Shown: positions 17,901-27,495, numbered from the stretch's first letter. The stretch is DNA of 34,078 nucleotides from Fidelibacterota bacterium (GCA_014381925.1 JACNKR010000042.1:1-34078); one strand, 5' to 3'. Notes: generated by a model not told the origin, from the sequence alone. Program-made: numbers and translations.

Positions 17901-20900
17901 GATGGTTGTTTTGATGAATATGAAAATGGCAAGGGAGGCTGTTTAGATTTAATAGAAATAGACGGGGAATTTATTTTAGTAACTTATGATGATATTATAA
18001 ATACTTATACAGAGTATTTAAATCTTATTTTTACTTCTGAAGATTGGAATTCTGAAAGTACATACTGTGCAACTTGCTCAAGTCTTGATCCAAATGGTGA
18101 TAACTTTTCATTTGAACCATCTACCAGTTGCGGTGAAAACTTTGACCCAAATATTTATGAAAATTATAATGGTACTGAGGGTAATGCACAATTTGAAGGA
18201 TTTAATTATCCTGATACCGAAGATTTAAATAATGATAAATCTTTAAATCAGACCGAAGACTATTTCACATATTCAATAAATTTAACAACCCCTACAATTG
18301 AACCAATTACTCAAAATAATAATTGGAAACAATATTCAATTCCATTAAGTGAATTTAAATCTGCGAATGAAAGTATAATTAGTTGGAGTAATATAAAATA
18401 TTTAAGAATTTGGGTTGATGCTGATAATCCATCAATTTTACAGGATACACTTTCAATGGCAAAAATTGAATTTGTTGGAAATGAATGGCAGGAATTAGGA
18501 TCAGCGGATATAAATGATTTAGAATGGGAAAATTATGAAGGAGTTGAAGTTTCTGTTGTAAATACAGAGGAACATGCAGGGATTTATCAACCACCAGAAG
18601 ATATAATTATTGAAAAAGATTATAAAACTGGACTTGAACAACGAGAACAAGCTCTATCAATTTCATTTAGAGAGAAAGAAGGAATTAATGGAATTCAGCA
18701 GGATCAAATTATTGGTATTAAAAAAGTTTTAAATATTCCTCAAGAAGGTAAGAAAAACTTTAAAATATATAAATATTTGGATATGTATGTTTATGCCGAA
18801 AGGCAGAATAGTACAAACCCATGGTTTTCAAACCCAGATTTTACGGATTGGGAAAATAATAAAAATGTTCAAATCTTGTTTAGGTTAGAAAAAGATGAAG
18901 ATAATTATTATGAAATAATAAAACCATTAACAGTAAGGCAGGGCGGAGGAGATGATGCAGGTTGGAAAAATAATGATATCCGAATTGATTTAGAAGAATT
19001 AACTCGAAAAAAATTAGATAAACAATCGTTGGAAACCTTTGAAGATGTTGGAAGTGATGGTATTCAAAGTATGTGGGAAAATGGTATGGGAGGAGCAATT
19101 CCTGAAATATTATTTGGAATTAAAGATTCAATAATTACAATTCCATGCGATACGATTCCGAATGAATTATTTATAGACGATTATCATGTACTCAATATTC
19201 AATACTGCGAAGATGAAATTGGAAATATTTTAGATAATCAAGAATGTATTAATTTTATTCAAATTTCTAATAATGGAAATTGCACCGAAGATACGGACTT
19301 AACAATTTCAATGGAGAGAGAATATATTGATGTTACATTTCCTGATATTGCATGTAATTTTTTATCTGTTGATGGTTGTTCTGGGGATGAAGAATTAATT
19401 CAATTTGAAAATCAGATTTGTTATAATTGGAATTCTTTTGGATGTTTTCCGTGTACAGATTGTTCTGTTGATGATCCTAATGGGGATAATGTATATCAAC
19501 CATATTTAGAAACTCAAGAAGATATTCAACCCTTTTTATTAAATACTGAAGGAAATGGTTTATTTGATATTGGAGAACCATTAAATGATTTAAATGGAGA
19601 TAATATTTATTCACCACCTGGGAATTTTTTAGGAGATGACTTATGGGAATGGGTGGACTCTTCATTGACAAATCCTACATGGGAAAAAATTAGAATTAAG
19701 GGGCAACCTAGTATTGATAATGTGAAAAATATTGTTGTTGGTGTTTATAATAATACAAATCAAAAAGTAAATGGTCATATTTTTATTAATGAATTAAGAA
19801 TGACAGGTGTACAACGAAAAACAGGATTTGCTGTAAAATTTTCAGGTGATTTAAATGTAGCAGATATGGTACAAATTAATGCAAACTTTGATTCTCGATC
19901 AGCGGATTATCATGCCTTACAAGAACGCTTAAGTACTGGAAATACAAAACAAAGTTTTTCATTAACAACAATTATAAAGCCTGATAATTTTTTTAATAAA
20001 AAATTAGGGTTTGATCCAATTAGACTTACATATTCTGAATCAACACAAATTCCTCAATTTGAACCCACTCAAACAGATGTGGTAATTGAAAATCCGTGGA
20101 GTTCTCCAGATAGTATTCAAACAATATCTAGAAATTACGGAATTTCAACTGGATTTAAAAAATCTACAAAGGGGCAAAAATTCTGGGAAAAATACATCAT
20201 AGATAATTTTAAAATTGGATTTCAAACAAATAATAAAATGAATTCTAATATTACAAAAAAAATGGAAAGACAGAAAACACAAAATCAAAATATTGATTAT
20301 TTATTAAATTTAAATGATAATCCAAATTTCATTAAACCATTTACTAGCTTTCAAAAATATTTTGAAAAAGAACGAGATATTTTTTCATCTAAAATATATT
20401 ACTTCCCCAAAAAACTTTCTGGAAAAGTTACATTAAATGAAACTGATAATTTCACATTATATCGTAATAATCCAGACACAACTTTTAATCAAAGCTTAAA
20501 ACTAACAAGCCGATTTGATATGACTTATGAGCCAATTAAAAAAATTGAAACAACATATCACTTTGATCAAAACAACAATTTAGATCAATATCAATTTAAT
20601 AAATTAAAATTAATAGAAGAACAAACAATTGGAAGAAAAACAAAAAGTAATGAAAAGGTATCATTCTCATTATTACCTGATATGAATTGGTTAAAGCCAA
20701 AGTTTTTATTTAATTCATCATATACTTGGACGAGATCAACAAGTATTGATAGTATTGCAGGATTAAGTTTTTCTAATAAAATTAAACCTTCTTTTCGATT
20801 TTCTATGGCCTCCTTTCTAGAAAAATTCTTTACGCCAAAATCGCAAGGGAAATCTTCTAGGCCTCGTTCAGGGCGTAGTACCTCGCGGAATAAAAAACAA

Positions 20901-21935
20901 AACAAAAAGTGGATTGAAGTTGAAAATGAACTCATTTTAACTTTTTTAGAAAAAACACATTCATTTGCAAAAGTTATTGGTGATATCTCTGTTGAATATA
21001 GTGATGATTTTTCAGCAAATTATAATGGGATTTTGACTTCTTATACGCCTAATTTTGTTAATAAATTTTTTAGTGAATCTTTACATATTGATCAAGATTC
21101 AACTTATACAACAGAAGATTTAAGTCAGGTGAACAGTAACTATTCAAATACAAAAGAAATTAAAATTCAAACAAATGGATATAGTTTAGGAAAAATATCA
21201 ATAGGAAGACTTTATTATCAAAAAAAAATAATTGAAAAAATATCTACAACGAATGATACAACAATATCATTAAATCATTCATATCTACCTTTGCGTTTTA
21301 ATGAAAATTTAAAAATGCAAGGTATTCCATTTCCTAATTATGATATTTCAATTCAGCAATTACATACGCTGCCATATTTAAATAAAATTTTTAAAACTAT
21401 ATCTATTAATCATAAATTTACGGGTAGTGAAGAGAAAACAATAAACGAAGGTGAAGAATCAAAAATATATAAATTAAACTTTTCACCTTTATTGGGTATA
21501 ACTACAACTACAAAAAATAATATTAAAATTACTTTAAATGGTGGATATACACAGACAATAAAAGAATCTTATGGTGGTGGAATTGATAAAGATCATTCAC
21601 TCACATCAAATTCCTCAATTAAATATACAAAAAAAGGTGGTTTAGAAATCCCTATATTCTTTTTAAGAGATTTAGATTTAGAAAATGATATTACATTTAA
21701 TTTAAGTTCAACTTATAGTTATACCTGGAAAGAAGTTTTATTAGCGGGTGGATCTGTTTTTACAATTAATGATGAAAAAAGAAATTTTAATATTAAACCT
21801 ACGGTGAAATATCATTTTTCTAATTTTGTAGATTTTACTTTTAATTATAATTATAGCGGTGATTATTCACTACAAAATAAATGGCGATTTGAAAAAGGGG
21901 GCGGGTTCTCAGTCGTGATAAAATTAAGAGGGTAG
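14919..21935 (+). CDS. sprA: T9SS outer-membrane translocon SprA (Sov)
   Basis: SprA is the very large beta-barrel channel through which T9SS cargo crosses the outer membrane. The length (2338 residues) matches the family. A hydrophobic signal segment (about 19-34) precedes long beta-rich stretches. Family landmarks include GEVAQVISN and YIDDFESSKHTSSP (about 805-835), EDLNNDKSLNQTEDYFTYSI (about 1105-1125), and the strand region IKGQPSIDNVKNIVVGVYN to INELRMTGVQ (about 1590-1627). Strongly beta-strand, aromatic-rich sequence continues to the C-terminus. Several Cys/Asp-rich inserts (near 1000-1080 and 1405-1530) look like calcium-binding or disulfide loops. The start is uncertain: TTG 14919 has no clear ribosome site, and GTG 14964 would give a more typical short signal peptide. 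The glutaminyl cyclase gene follows with no gap. Confidence 0.9.
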   Translation: MTDINFKINIINRNIVKGVYYALFLLIMSSKIFSADKPFTQPIIPQKKLIYFLDPFPEIKKTMVKTDIDSTWNYHFVDPNNNKKAEVLIKKVTIVTEDALIENGYIVRMLHMNKDLIPPTVFNLKWYKKQSFWLNTEKKFRKKVIERFTKKNKRKKRGRNSGFNIDVVKVGDTQVSLNISGRISINGDLVFKEQDLQYSSQYQSNNDWDLEIEQTQNFTINGKIGDKFNIKIKQDSEADFDFENDMSITYHADEDDILQNFEAGNIGFSFQDGATLINKGGGSSNNGLFGFKMGHQFGPLKINTILAQENSQKQVKTISGSEQAQEVFFNDYDYVKDRLFFIDEIYRFNFYPLDSNLNFSYFQDLEIDKIQVYKTTNTVEGSVVNATAFYNLETEDAIQSESGIWVRMEQGRDFNYSPRMGYIQLQSTLSNEAIAVTYITVSGDTIGNYLSDIAPTDSEVKLRLIKSRGRSDPSKVTWPLMMKNAYYIGGSGTDYSQIEVDVLWVNGETGLDPSPTGSSSRFLNLFGLDTRTYQNGGFTLGPDNIIDNYPSIIDTLNGILMFPTHLPFAYHEGSKFYIDSDGYHFYPLDENLEIPDTLTFGSSNNELQEILPELNDFDGDYKCSEEIEECGPAMYFSSNMSDIISEHEFIIKVVKKEQSSSINLGFMIVEGSDEVSVNGKKMTRGSDYEIDSFSNEIRFIGDAKTIVMDPNVEIVISYEDHNLFNFDNRFIAGSSMRWDFTDNIFLGGTALYYDQSIIDKKVEVGREPMRNFIWDLNGTYQRDLNFVTQMVDRLPLIKTSNPSTIKFNGEVAQVISNPNSIESGIAYIDDFESSKHTSSPSIKAAFFSKSGPPLELDATGKPSLGQSEMIEDIGLINWYNPYCQVATNNIWPDKATSGISGDQKTITLNLVTNLTEDRNSAGIFTYLNEYDQNLENKKYVDLWINDSGINSDNFNLHIDLGLLSEDANQNGELDSEEDIYFGNGIIEEDEDTGLDGCFDEYENGKGGCLDLIEIDGEFILVTYDDIINTYTEYLNLIFTSEDWNSESTYCATCSSLDPNGDNFSFEPSTSCGENFDPNIYENYNGTEGNAQFEGFNYPDTEDLNNDKSLNQTEDYFTYSINLTTPTIEPITQNNNWKQYSIPLSEFKSANESIISWSNIKYLRIWVDADNPSILQDTLSMAKIEFVGNEWQELGSADINDLEWENYEGVEVSVVNTEEHAGIYQPPEDIIIEKDYKTGLEQREQALSISFREKEGINGIQQDQIIGIKKVLNIPQEGKKNFKIYKYLDMYVYAERQNSTNPWFSNPDFTDWENNKNVQILFRLEKDEDNYYEIIKPLTVRQGGGDDAGWKNNDIRIDLEELTRKKLDKQSLETFEDVGSDGIQSMWENGMGGAIPEILFGIKDSIITIPCDTIPNELFIDDYHVLNIQYCEDEIGNILDNQECINFIQISNNGNCTEDTDLTISMEREYIDVTFPDIACNFLSVDGCSGDEELIQFENQICYNWNSFGCFPCTDCSVDDPNGDNVYQPYLETQEDIQPFLLNTEGNGLFDIGEPLNDLNGDNIYSPPGNFLGDDLWEWVDSSLTNPTWEKIRIKGQPSIDNVKNIVVGVYNNTNQKVNGHIFINELRMTGVQRKTGFAVKFSGDLNVADMVQINANFDSRSADYHALQERLSTGNTKQSFSLTTIIKPDNFFNKKLGFDPIRLTYSESTQIPQFEPTQTDVVIENPWSSPDSIQTISRNYGISTGFKKSTKGQKFWEKYIIDNFKIGFQTNNKMNSNITKKMERQKTQNQNIDYLLNLNDNPNFIKPFTSFQKYFEKERDIFSSKIYYFPKKLSGKVTLNETDNFTLYRNNPDTTFNQSLKLTSRFDMTYEPIKKIETTYHFDQNNNLDQYQFNKLKLIEEQTIGRKTKSNEKVSFSLLPDMNWLKPKFLFNSSYTWTRSTSIDSIAGLSFSNKIKPSFRFSMASFLEKFFTPKSQGKSSRPRSGRSTSRNKKQNKKWIEVENELILTFLEKTHSFAKVIGDISVEYSDDFSANYNGILTSYTPNFVNKFFSESLHIDQDSTYTTEDLSQVNSNYSNTKEIKIQTNGYSLGKISIGRLYYQKKIIEKISTTNDTTISLNHSYLPLRFNENLKMQGIPFPNYDISIQQLHTLPYLNKIFKTISINHKFTGSEEKTINEGEESKIYKLNFSPLLGITTTTKNNIKITLNGGYTQTIKESYGGGIDKDHSLTSNSSIKYTKKGGLEIPIFFLRDLDLENDITFNLSSTYSYTWKEVLLAGGSVFTINDEKRNFNIKPTVKYHFSNFVDFTFNYNYSGDYSLQNKWRFEKGGGFSVVIKLRG
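14971..14992 (+). terminator. Terminator-like hairpin inside the 5' end of sprA
   Basis: GGGTG (14971-14975) and CGCCC (14981-14985) pair around TATTA and are followed by seven Ts (14986-14992), the form of a Rho-independent terminator. It lies about 110 bases after rdgB and inside the part of sprA that encodes the signal peptide. It could end rdgB transcription, attenuate sprA, or be fortuitous. Confidence 0.4.
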
Positions 21936-22847
21936 ATGAAATATATTAATATAATAATTTTTATAACAACAATGTTTTGCCAAGATTTTCCTTATTTTGA
22001 TGGCAACATCGCATTTGAATATTTAGAAAAGCAATGCGATTTAGGTCCGCGATTCCCAGGCTCAAAAGGTCATGATGATTTTATTGTTTTAATAGAAGAT
22101 TATTTAGATCCAATTGTTGATAAAATAGTAAAACATGAAATTACAATTACTCATCCAATTTGGAAAAAACCAGTTGGAATTACAAATATACTTGCACGGT
22201 TTTCACCTAAAAAAGAAAAAAGACTATTATTATTAGCTCATTGGGATACAAGAGAAATTGCGGAGATGGATTCAATATTATCAAATCAGGATAAACCTAT
22301 AATTGGTGCAAATGATGGAGCAAGTGGGATTGCAATTTTAATGCATTTGGCTGAAATTATTCACAATAATCCTTTAATGAATATAGGTGTCGATTTACTT
22401 TTTGTTGACGGAGAAGATATGGGGGTGTCAGGAAATGCAGAATCCTTTGGATTGGGCACAAAAGAATTTGCAAAAATTTATCCTTTACCAATGCCATATT
22501 TTGGAATTGGTTTGGATATGGTTGGGGATAAAAATTTAGATATTGAAATTGAACGATTTTCCTATTATCAAGCACCTCAATTTGTTGACCAACTTTGGAC
22601 ATTAGCACATAATTTACAACTTCATCAATTTAAGCATAAATTAGGGAAACCAATTTATGATGATCATCGGGTATTTTATTTGGAAACAAAAATACCGACT
22701 GTTGACATAATAGATTTTAATTATTTAAAAAATAATAAAAATTTGTGGCATACATTAAGTGATTTACCTGAAAATTGTTCTGCTGAAAGTTTAGAAGCCG
22801 TAGGTAAATTAGTCACAGCTTTTATTTATATGGAAGATTTAAAATGA
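21936..22847 (+). CDS. Glutaminyl-peptide cyclotransferase (M28-type fold)
   Basis: The 303-residue protein has a signal peptide ending MFC|QDF. It shares the M28/glutaminyl cyclase fold: LGPRFPGSKGH (36-46), AHWDTR (101-106), GANDGASG (124-131, metal-ligand Asp), LLFVDGED (154-161, acidic pair), IYDDHRVF (240-247) and WHTLSD (271-276, metal-ligand His). The last two blocks resemble animal glutaminyl cyclase (EDDHIPF and WHTMDD, from memory) better than aminopeptidases. The enzyme cyclises N-terminal Gln to pyroglutamate on exported proteins. It starts directly at the sprA stop and overlaps prmA by ATGA. An aminopeptidase role cannot be fully excluded. Confidence 0.8.
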   Translation: MKYINIIIFITTMFCQDFPYFDGNIAFEYLEKQCDLGPRFPGSKGHDDFIVLIEDYLDPIVDKIVKHEITITHPIWKKPVGITNILARFSPKKEKRLLLLAHWDTREIAEMDSILSNQDKPIIGANDGASGIAILMHLAEIIHNNPLMNIGVDLLFVDGEDMGVSGNAESFGLGTKEFAKIYPLPMPYFGIGLDMVGDKNLDIEIERFSYYQAPQFVDQLWTLAHNLQLHQFKHKLGKPIYDDHRVFYLETKIPTVDIIDFNYLKNNKNLWHTLSDLPENCSAESLEAVGKLVTAFIYMEDLK

Positions 22848-23668
22848 ATGATTCTTGGCAAAAACTTTCAATTAGTGGGGATTCAAGTATTTTAGAAATT
22901 GTAAGTGCGGATGTAATACAATTTTCAAAAGGCCTTGAAGAAGAAAATCAAAAACATATTCATTATATTGAAAATCAAGATTTTAATAATGTTAATCAAT
23001 TATTGAAAAATCATAATTATAATGGTGAAATTAATTTTATATTTAATGAGCAAATTAAAGAAGATTGGCATTTAGCATGGAAAGACAATTTTATTCCAAT
23101 AAATATTAATGATAAAATTATAGTAATTCCAGATTGGCATTCTGAAAAAACGAATGGAATTGAAATTAAAATTAAACCTGGAATGGCATTTGGTACAGGG
23201 CACCATGAAACAACATATTTAATGTTAGAGCAGTTAATAAAAATAGTAAAAAAGGATGTGTCTATTTTAGATTTAGGTTCTGGGAGTGGGGTTTTATCGA
23301 TTGCTGGAATGAAATTAGGAGCAAAATCAGTAACAGCTGTTGAGTTCGATGAAGATTGTAAAGGTAATTTTAATGAAAATTTAGAATTAAATAATTTAAA
23401 TGGTGAAATCCCATTATTTATTGAGGATGTTTTAAAATGGAAGCAATTTGATTTTGATATAATTTTAGCAAATATTAATAAACATATTATTGTTAAATTA
23501 ATTCCTTTATTAAAGAAATCTATTAAATCTGATATTTTTTTAACTGGGTTATTAATTACAGATAAAAGTGAAATATTGGAGATTTTAAAAGAAAATAATT
23601 TTCAATTAAATAACATTAAATACAAAGGTGAATGGATGTTAATAAATATATCTCATTCATCAAATTAA
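22844..23668 (+). CDS. prmA: Ribosomal protein L11 methyltransferase
   Basis: PrmA methylates ribosomal protein L11 with S-adenosylmethionine. The 274-residue protein has the family motif PGMAFGTGHHETT (about 109-121), the SAM-binding LDLGSGSGVLSIAGMKLGA (about 141-159), the acidic SAM ribose-binding end TAVEFDEDC, and DIILANINKHI, the PrmA form of the N-x-x motif. It overlaps the upstream gene by 4 bases (ATGA) and sits within the secretion cluster, although its role is cytoplasmic. Confidence 0.93.
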   Translation: MNDSWQKLSISGDSSILEIVSADVIQFSKGLEEENQKHIHYIENQDFNNVNQLLKNHNYNGEINFIFNEQIKEDWHLAWKDNFIPININDKIIVIPDWHSEKTNGIEIKIKPGMAFGTGHHETTYLMLEQLIKIVKKDVSILDLGSGSGVLSIAGMKLGAKSVTAVEFDEDCKGNFNENLELNNLNGEIPLFIEDVLKWKQFDFDIILANINKHIIVKLIPLLKKSIKSDIFLTGLLITDKSEILEILKENNFQLNNIKYKGEWMLINISHSSN

Positions 23669-23670
23669 CT

Positions 23671-24984
23671 ATGAAAATGTATATTCAATTAATTGTTATT
23701 TTATGTTGTATCATTATCATTTCATGTGAAATTAGTGATCCAATTTCATTAAATAGTGAAAACGATCCAATTGTTTTTATTGATTACAACCAAGATTTAA
23801 ATCAAATATTTACCTCTGTATCAATTGGAGAAAGTCAAATCGATTCAGATTCTACATTGTCTGCATCTTTAGTTTGGATTGAATCTCCTCAAAACATAAT
23901 TGGCTGTATTGAAAATGATAGTTTAATGCCTGTTGATTTTTCAATGAATATCAAAATAAATGAATCAAACTGCATATATGGAAATTCTAATAATAGAGGT
24001 TGTATGGATGAGTTAGCGATTAATTATGACCCTTATGCAGTTGAGGATGATAATAGTTGTAGTTATGATATGAATTTAAATTGGCATCAGTTTAAGTTAG
24101 GCCAGTTTGATATAGAGACTTATTCATTCCCAATTTATTTAATATCGACTACAAATATTCAATGGTTTCAATTTGAATTAATTGGTTTAAAGATTGATTC
24201 TCTTGTTGAAGTTTATCCAAATTCGATTGATAATATTAATAATAATTTAGTGACAAGTCAATTTCTATTCCCTGCAATTGAAAGTGGAATTACCGAATTA
24301 TGTAGTATTTATATTCCTAAGCCACCATTAAATATAGAATTAATTTTATTTGATAATGGTAACAATGGTGATATTATTGAACAAAATAATATTTTTCATT
24401 CAATTATAAATCCTAATCAATTTTTGCCTGGTGAATATCAATTTTCAATATCTTATTCAAATAAGATAAATATAATTGAAAATTTTAATTTAATTTATAA
24501 CTTTGCACCTAAAATAATTTCAGTTGAAATGCCAGATTCAATTATGTTGCATGATTCACTTTATACATCATTAGAGTTTTTTGTAAATGTTTTTGATGCT
24601 AATTATGGAAATGATATAAAAAATGTAAAATATTTAATTAATGTTGCTGGATTAACAAATGATTTATATCCAGAAGAAGGTGACGATATTTTTATTTCTG
24701 ACCCATCTTGGAATATGGAATATCATAATTGGATAGAAAAAAATACATATCGATTTAAAACAGTGATTCCTATGAAACCAGCTAAAAGTGAAACCCCTGA
24801 AGAAGAGGGTAAAACAGGGAAGGCGATATTTAGATTTAATATATATGACAATCAGAATAAAAAAAATACATTAATAAATGAATCTCAATTTGAAAAATCT
24901 TTGTGGGTTTTAAAATGTGGAGATGGTATTTGTTCAGATGGATTTGAAAATGAATCAACCTGTGTAGAGGATTGTTTTGAATAA
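23671..24984 (+). CDS. Putative lipoprotein with Cys modules, function unknown
   Basis: I chose ATG 23671, two bases after the prmA stop. It gives a lipoprotein signal peptide ending IIIIS|C with Cys19 as the lipidated residue. An in-frame ATG 39 bases upstream lies within prmA. The 437-residue product has a Cys-bracketed module near 111-130 (CMDELAINYDPYAVEDDNSC), mostly beta-type sequence, and a C-terminal CGDGICSDGF…STCVEDC motif (about 415-435) resembling calcium/disulfide modules of surface proteins. The next gene overlaps by 8 bases. The position between prmA and a T9SS cargo gene suggests an envelope role, but no homolog is recognised. Confidence 0.7.
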   Translation: MKMYIQLIVILCCIIIISCEISDPISLNSENDPIVFIDYNQDLNQIFTSVSIGESQIDSDSTLSASLVWIESPQNIIGCIENDSLMPVDFSMNIKINESNCIYGNSNNRGCMDELAINYDPYAVEDDNSCSYDMNLNWHQFKLGQFDIETYSFPIYLISTTNIQWFQFELIGLKIDSLVEVYPNSIDNINNNLVTSQFLFPAIESGITELCSIYIPKPPLNIELILFDNGNNGDIIEQNNIFHSIINPNQFLPGEYQFSISYSNKINIIENFNLIYNFAPKIISVEMPDSIMLHDSLYTSLEFFVNVFDANYGNDIKNVKYLINVAGLTNDLYPEEGDDIFISDPSWNMEYHNWIEKNTYRFKTVIPMKPAKSETPEEEGKTGKAIFRFNIYDNQNKKNTLINESQFEKSLWVLKCGDGICSDGFENESTCVEDCFE

Positions 24985-26572
24985 ATTAATATACACCATA
25001 TTTTTTAGTATTTGTCTTTCGCTTACTCCAGTTAATTTTGAAATTAACAATAATATATTGCTTCAGAGGGATAATTCTAATTCTTTACCATCAAATGGAG
25101 TAATTGATATTGAAATATCATCTGATGAGTTAATTTTTTATGGAACAGGTGGAGGGCTTGGGAAAAGTATTATTCAAAACGGAACTCCATTTTTTTATTC
25201 CATTAATGAGATAGGATTACCGCGAGGTGGGAATCCTGCATTATTTGTGAATGATTCAATTATTGTTGTTTCTGGAGTAACTGATACTTTGGCTCAAGGT
25301 GATTATATGTCGATGGGAACTGGGATTTCAATTTCACAAGATTATGGTGAAACTTGGATATATTTTCCTCAACCAATTGACCCAATTCCTGTAAATGATG
25401 TATATTTGTACACTGAATGGTACGGTGAAACTATAAAACAGTTAGCAGTTACGGTTGCTATTAATAATGTGTCTTATGATGTTACAGTTTCAGGTGATTA
25501 TATCTATACAGCAAACTGGGCTGGTGGTATTAGACGGATTAAATTTAGAAATAATTCACCTATTATCGAAGGAGAAGAGGTTTCATGGGAAATACTCCCA
25601 TTACCGCAAGATGCGAGTTATAATTTATCCTGTGATGAAGTTTTACCTTCTTATTATACATTAGACCCGAATGATCCTATGAATGGTGGTAATCATAATC
25701 ATAAAGGGTTTGCAGTTGAATCACAAGGTGATTCAACTATTTGGGTTGGTACAGCAAATGGGATAAATAAAGGAATTATAAATGAAAATAATTGTGTAAG
25801 TTGGACTCATTATACAGCTGCCAATGATGGGATTTCAGGAAATTGGGTTATTGGATTTGCAATTCAAGAGTTAAATGCTCTACCAAATCCTAAAATATGG
25901 GCAATCACGTGGAGTACAAATATTACGGAACAAAACAGTATATCTTTTTCAACTGATATGGGGGAAACGTGGTCTATTTCAAATATGATTACAGAATTAG
26001 AGCTAAAAGTATTTAATATTTCAGTTTTTGACGAAAAAGTTTATATTGCCTCTGATAAGGGATTATATTATTCTGAGGATGGAATTTATTTTGAAAAAAT
26101 ATCGCGACCGATTGAATATAATTTAGATGGTGAAATTATGGAAGAAATTTTATCAAATTCGGTTTATAGTGTTGCTGAAACAAATGACTTTCTATGGGTA
26201 GGAACAGGTGATGGTTTAGGTAGGACAGAAAATATAGGATTAAATTGGGAAACATACAGATTTTGGGAACAACCAGAGCCATTCTATGCTTACCCTAATC
26301 CATTTTTTGTTAATTCGAATAATCAGTTAAATGGAGATGGACATGTTCGATTTATTTCAAATTCTAATTTTAATCCATATAAATTAATAATATATGATTT
26401 TTCAATGAATAAAGTTATAGAAATCAATGATCTTCGTTTAATCGAGGATGAAGTTGAAGTCATTTGGAATGGTCGAAATAATTTAAACCAAATTGTTGCA
26501 AATGGTGTCTATTTTTGTAACTTATTATCTCAATCTAATAATGTATGGACAAAATTAGTGGTAATCAATTGA
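24977..26572 (+). CDS. T9SS-exported beta-propeller-like protein
   Basis: The 531-residue protein starts at TTG with AGAGGA five bases upstream, giving a signal peptide MNKLIYTIFFSICLSLT. Repeated propeller-like blade motifs are visible: SISQDYGETWIYFPQP, WVGTANGINKG, SFSTDMGETWSIS, YIASDKGLYYSEDG and WVGTGDGLGRTE. They resemble BNR/sortilin-type or two-component sensor propellers. The C-terminal domain starts near 436 with AYPNPF and ends ANGVYFCNLLS…TKLVVIN, a T9SS type A domain. It overlaps the upstream lipoprotein gene by 8 bases and the next gene by TTGA coupling. Ligand or substrate unknown. Confidence 0.78.
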   Translation: MNKLIYTIFFSICLSLTPVNFEINNNILLQRDNSNSLPSNGVIDIEISSDELIFYGTGGGLGKSIIQNGTPFFYSINEIGLPRGGNPALFVNDSIIVVSGVTDTLAQGDYMSMGTGISISQDYGETWIYFPQPIDPIPVNDVYLYTEWYGETIKQLAVTVAINNVSYDVTVSGDYIYTANWAGGIRRIKFRNNSPIIEGEEVSWEILPLPQDASYNLSCDEVLPSYYTLDPNDPMNGGNHNHKGFAVESQGDSTIWVGTANGINKGIINENNCVSWTHYTAANDGISGNWVIGFAIQELNALPNPKIWAITWSTNITEQNSISFSTDMGETWSISNMITELELKVFNISVFDEKVYIASDKGLYYSEDGIYFEKISRPIEYNLDGEIMEEILSNSVYSVAETNDFLWVGTGDGLGRTENIGLNWETYRFWEQPEPFYAYPNPFFVNSNNQLNGDGHVRFISNSNFNPYKLIIYDFSMNKVIEINDLRLIEDEVEVIWNGRNNLNQIVANGVYFCNLLSQSNNVWTKLVVIN

Positions 26573-27495
26573 ATAAATTAATTTTAATAATCTCATTATC
26601 TTTTTCTTATTTAATTTCAAATAATTTACCTATTGGTGGATTTCAAGGAAGCTTTTCTATAATTTCTCCAGATGCTCAAAGTAATGCAATGGGAGGAGTA
26701 AATATTATTAATGATGGAAATGTTTATGGTGCATTTAATAATCCCGCATTATTAATCAGTAAAAAAATAACAGGTGGAGCCTCTTTACAAAATAAATCTC
26801 TCGATAGATATAATCAATCAATGATTTTAAATTTTAAAATTCCACCAAAAGCGAATGGAAGTATTGGATATATTTCAAGTGGGGTGAAAGATATAATTGG
26901 CAGAGGGTATACAGGAACAATTACAGAAAATTTTAACTGGTCAAATCATCATGGTTTTTTCTCTTTTGGAATTTCACCAATTAATAAAATTTCTATTGGA
27001 TTTAAATTAAACATTTATTTTCAACATTTAATAGAAGAGGTCAAATCAACTGGTTTAGGGATTGATTTTGGTATTCTTGCTAATCCTTATGATAATATAT
27101 TTTTAGCATTTACAGTAAAAAATATAAATGGTAAATCTAATTGGAAAATTAATATGAATGATGGAACTATAAGAGATTACAATGAATATTATCCAATCAT
27201 TTATTCTGGAGCAGTAAGTTATAATTATTTAAATCAAATGAAGATATTATTACAAACAGATCATTATAACGATATTAATATTGGCTATATTGGTAGGTTA
27301 AATAAATTAGGGATTGAGTATAAATTAATTAATTTTAGTTTACCACTATTTTTAAGAGCAGGGTACAATTCAATTAATTCATCTTGCGGGTTTGGTATTC
27401 CTGTGAATAAATTTTTTAATATTAATTATGCATTAATAATTGGAGGAAATAATGAACAGAATAGTCATATATTTACGTGGGATTTTAAATTATGA
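26569..27495 (+). CDS. PorV/PorQ-like T9SS outer-membrane beta-barrel protein
   Basis: With start TTG 26569, whose TTGA overlaps the previous stop, the 308-residue protein has a signal peptide MNKLILIISLSFSYLIS. The N-terminal motif ISPDAQSNAMGGVNIIND followed by AFNNPALL matches the PorV/PorQ group, in which an S-P-D-A-x-x-x-G-x-G segment and N-P-A follow the signal peptide. The rest alternates aromatic and polar residues as in a beta-barrel. PorV binds SprA and shuttles cargo to the surface; PorQ is a related attachment-complex component. I cannot separate the two by eye. An in-frame ATG 24 bases upstream would give 316 residues but less typical spacing. Confidence 0.7.
   Translation: MNKLILIISLSFSYLISNNLPIGGFQGSFSIISPDAQSNAMGGVNIINDGNVYGAFNNPALLISKKITGGASLQNKSLDRYNQSMILNFKIPPKANGSIGYISSGVKDIIGRGYTGTITENFNWSNHHGFFSFGISPINKISIGFKLNIYFQHLIEEVKSTGLGIDFGILANPYDNIFLAFTVKNINGKSNWKINMNDGTIRDYNEYYPIIYSGAVSYNYLNQMKILLQTDHYNDINIGYIGRLNKLGIEYKLINFSLPLFLRAGYNSINSSCGFGIPVNKFFNINYALIIGGNNEQNSHIFTWDFKL

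Noticed and set aside
20591-20935. A 114-codon minus-strand frame
   Set aside because: It lies entirely inside sprA, has no ribosome site and no recognisable motif.
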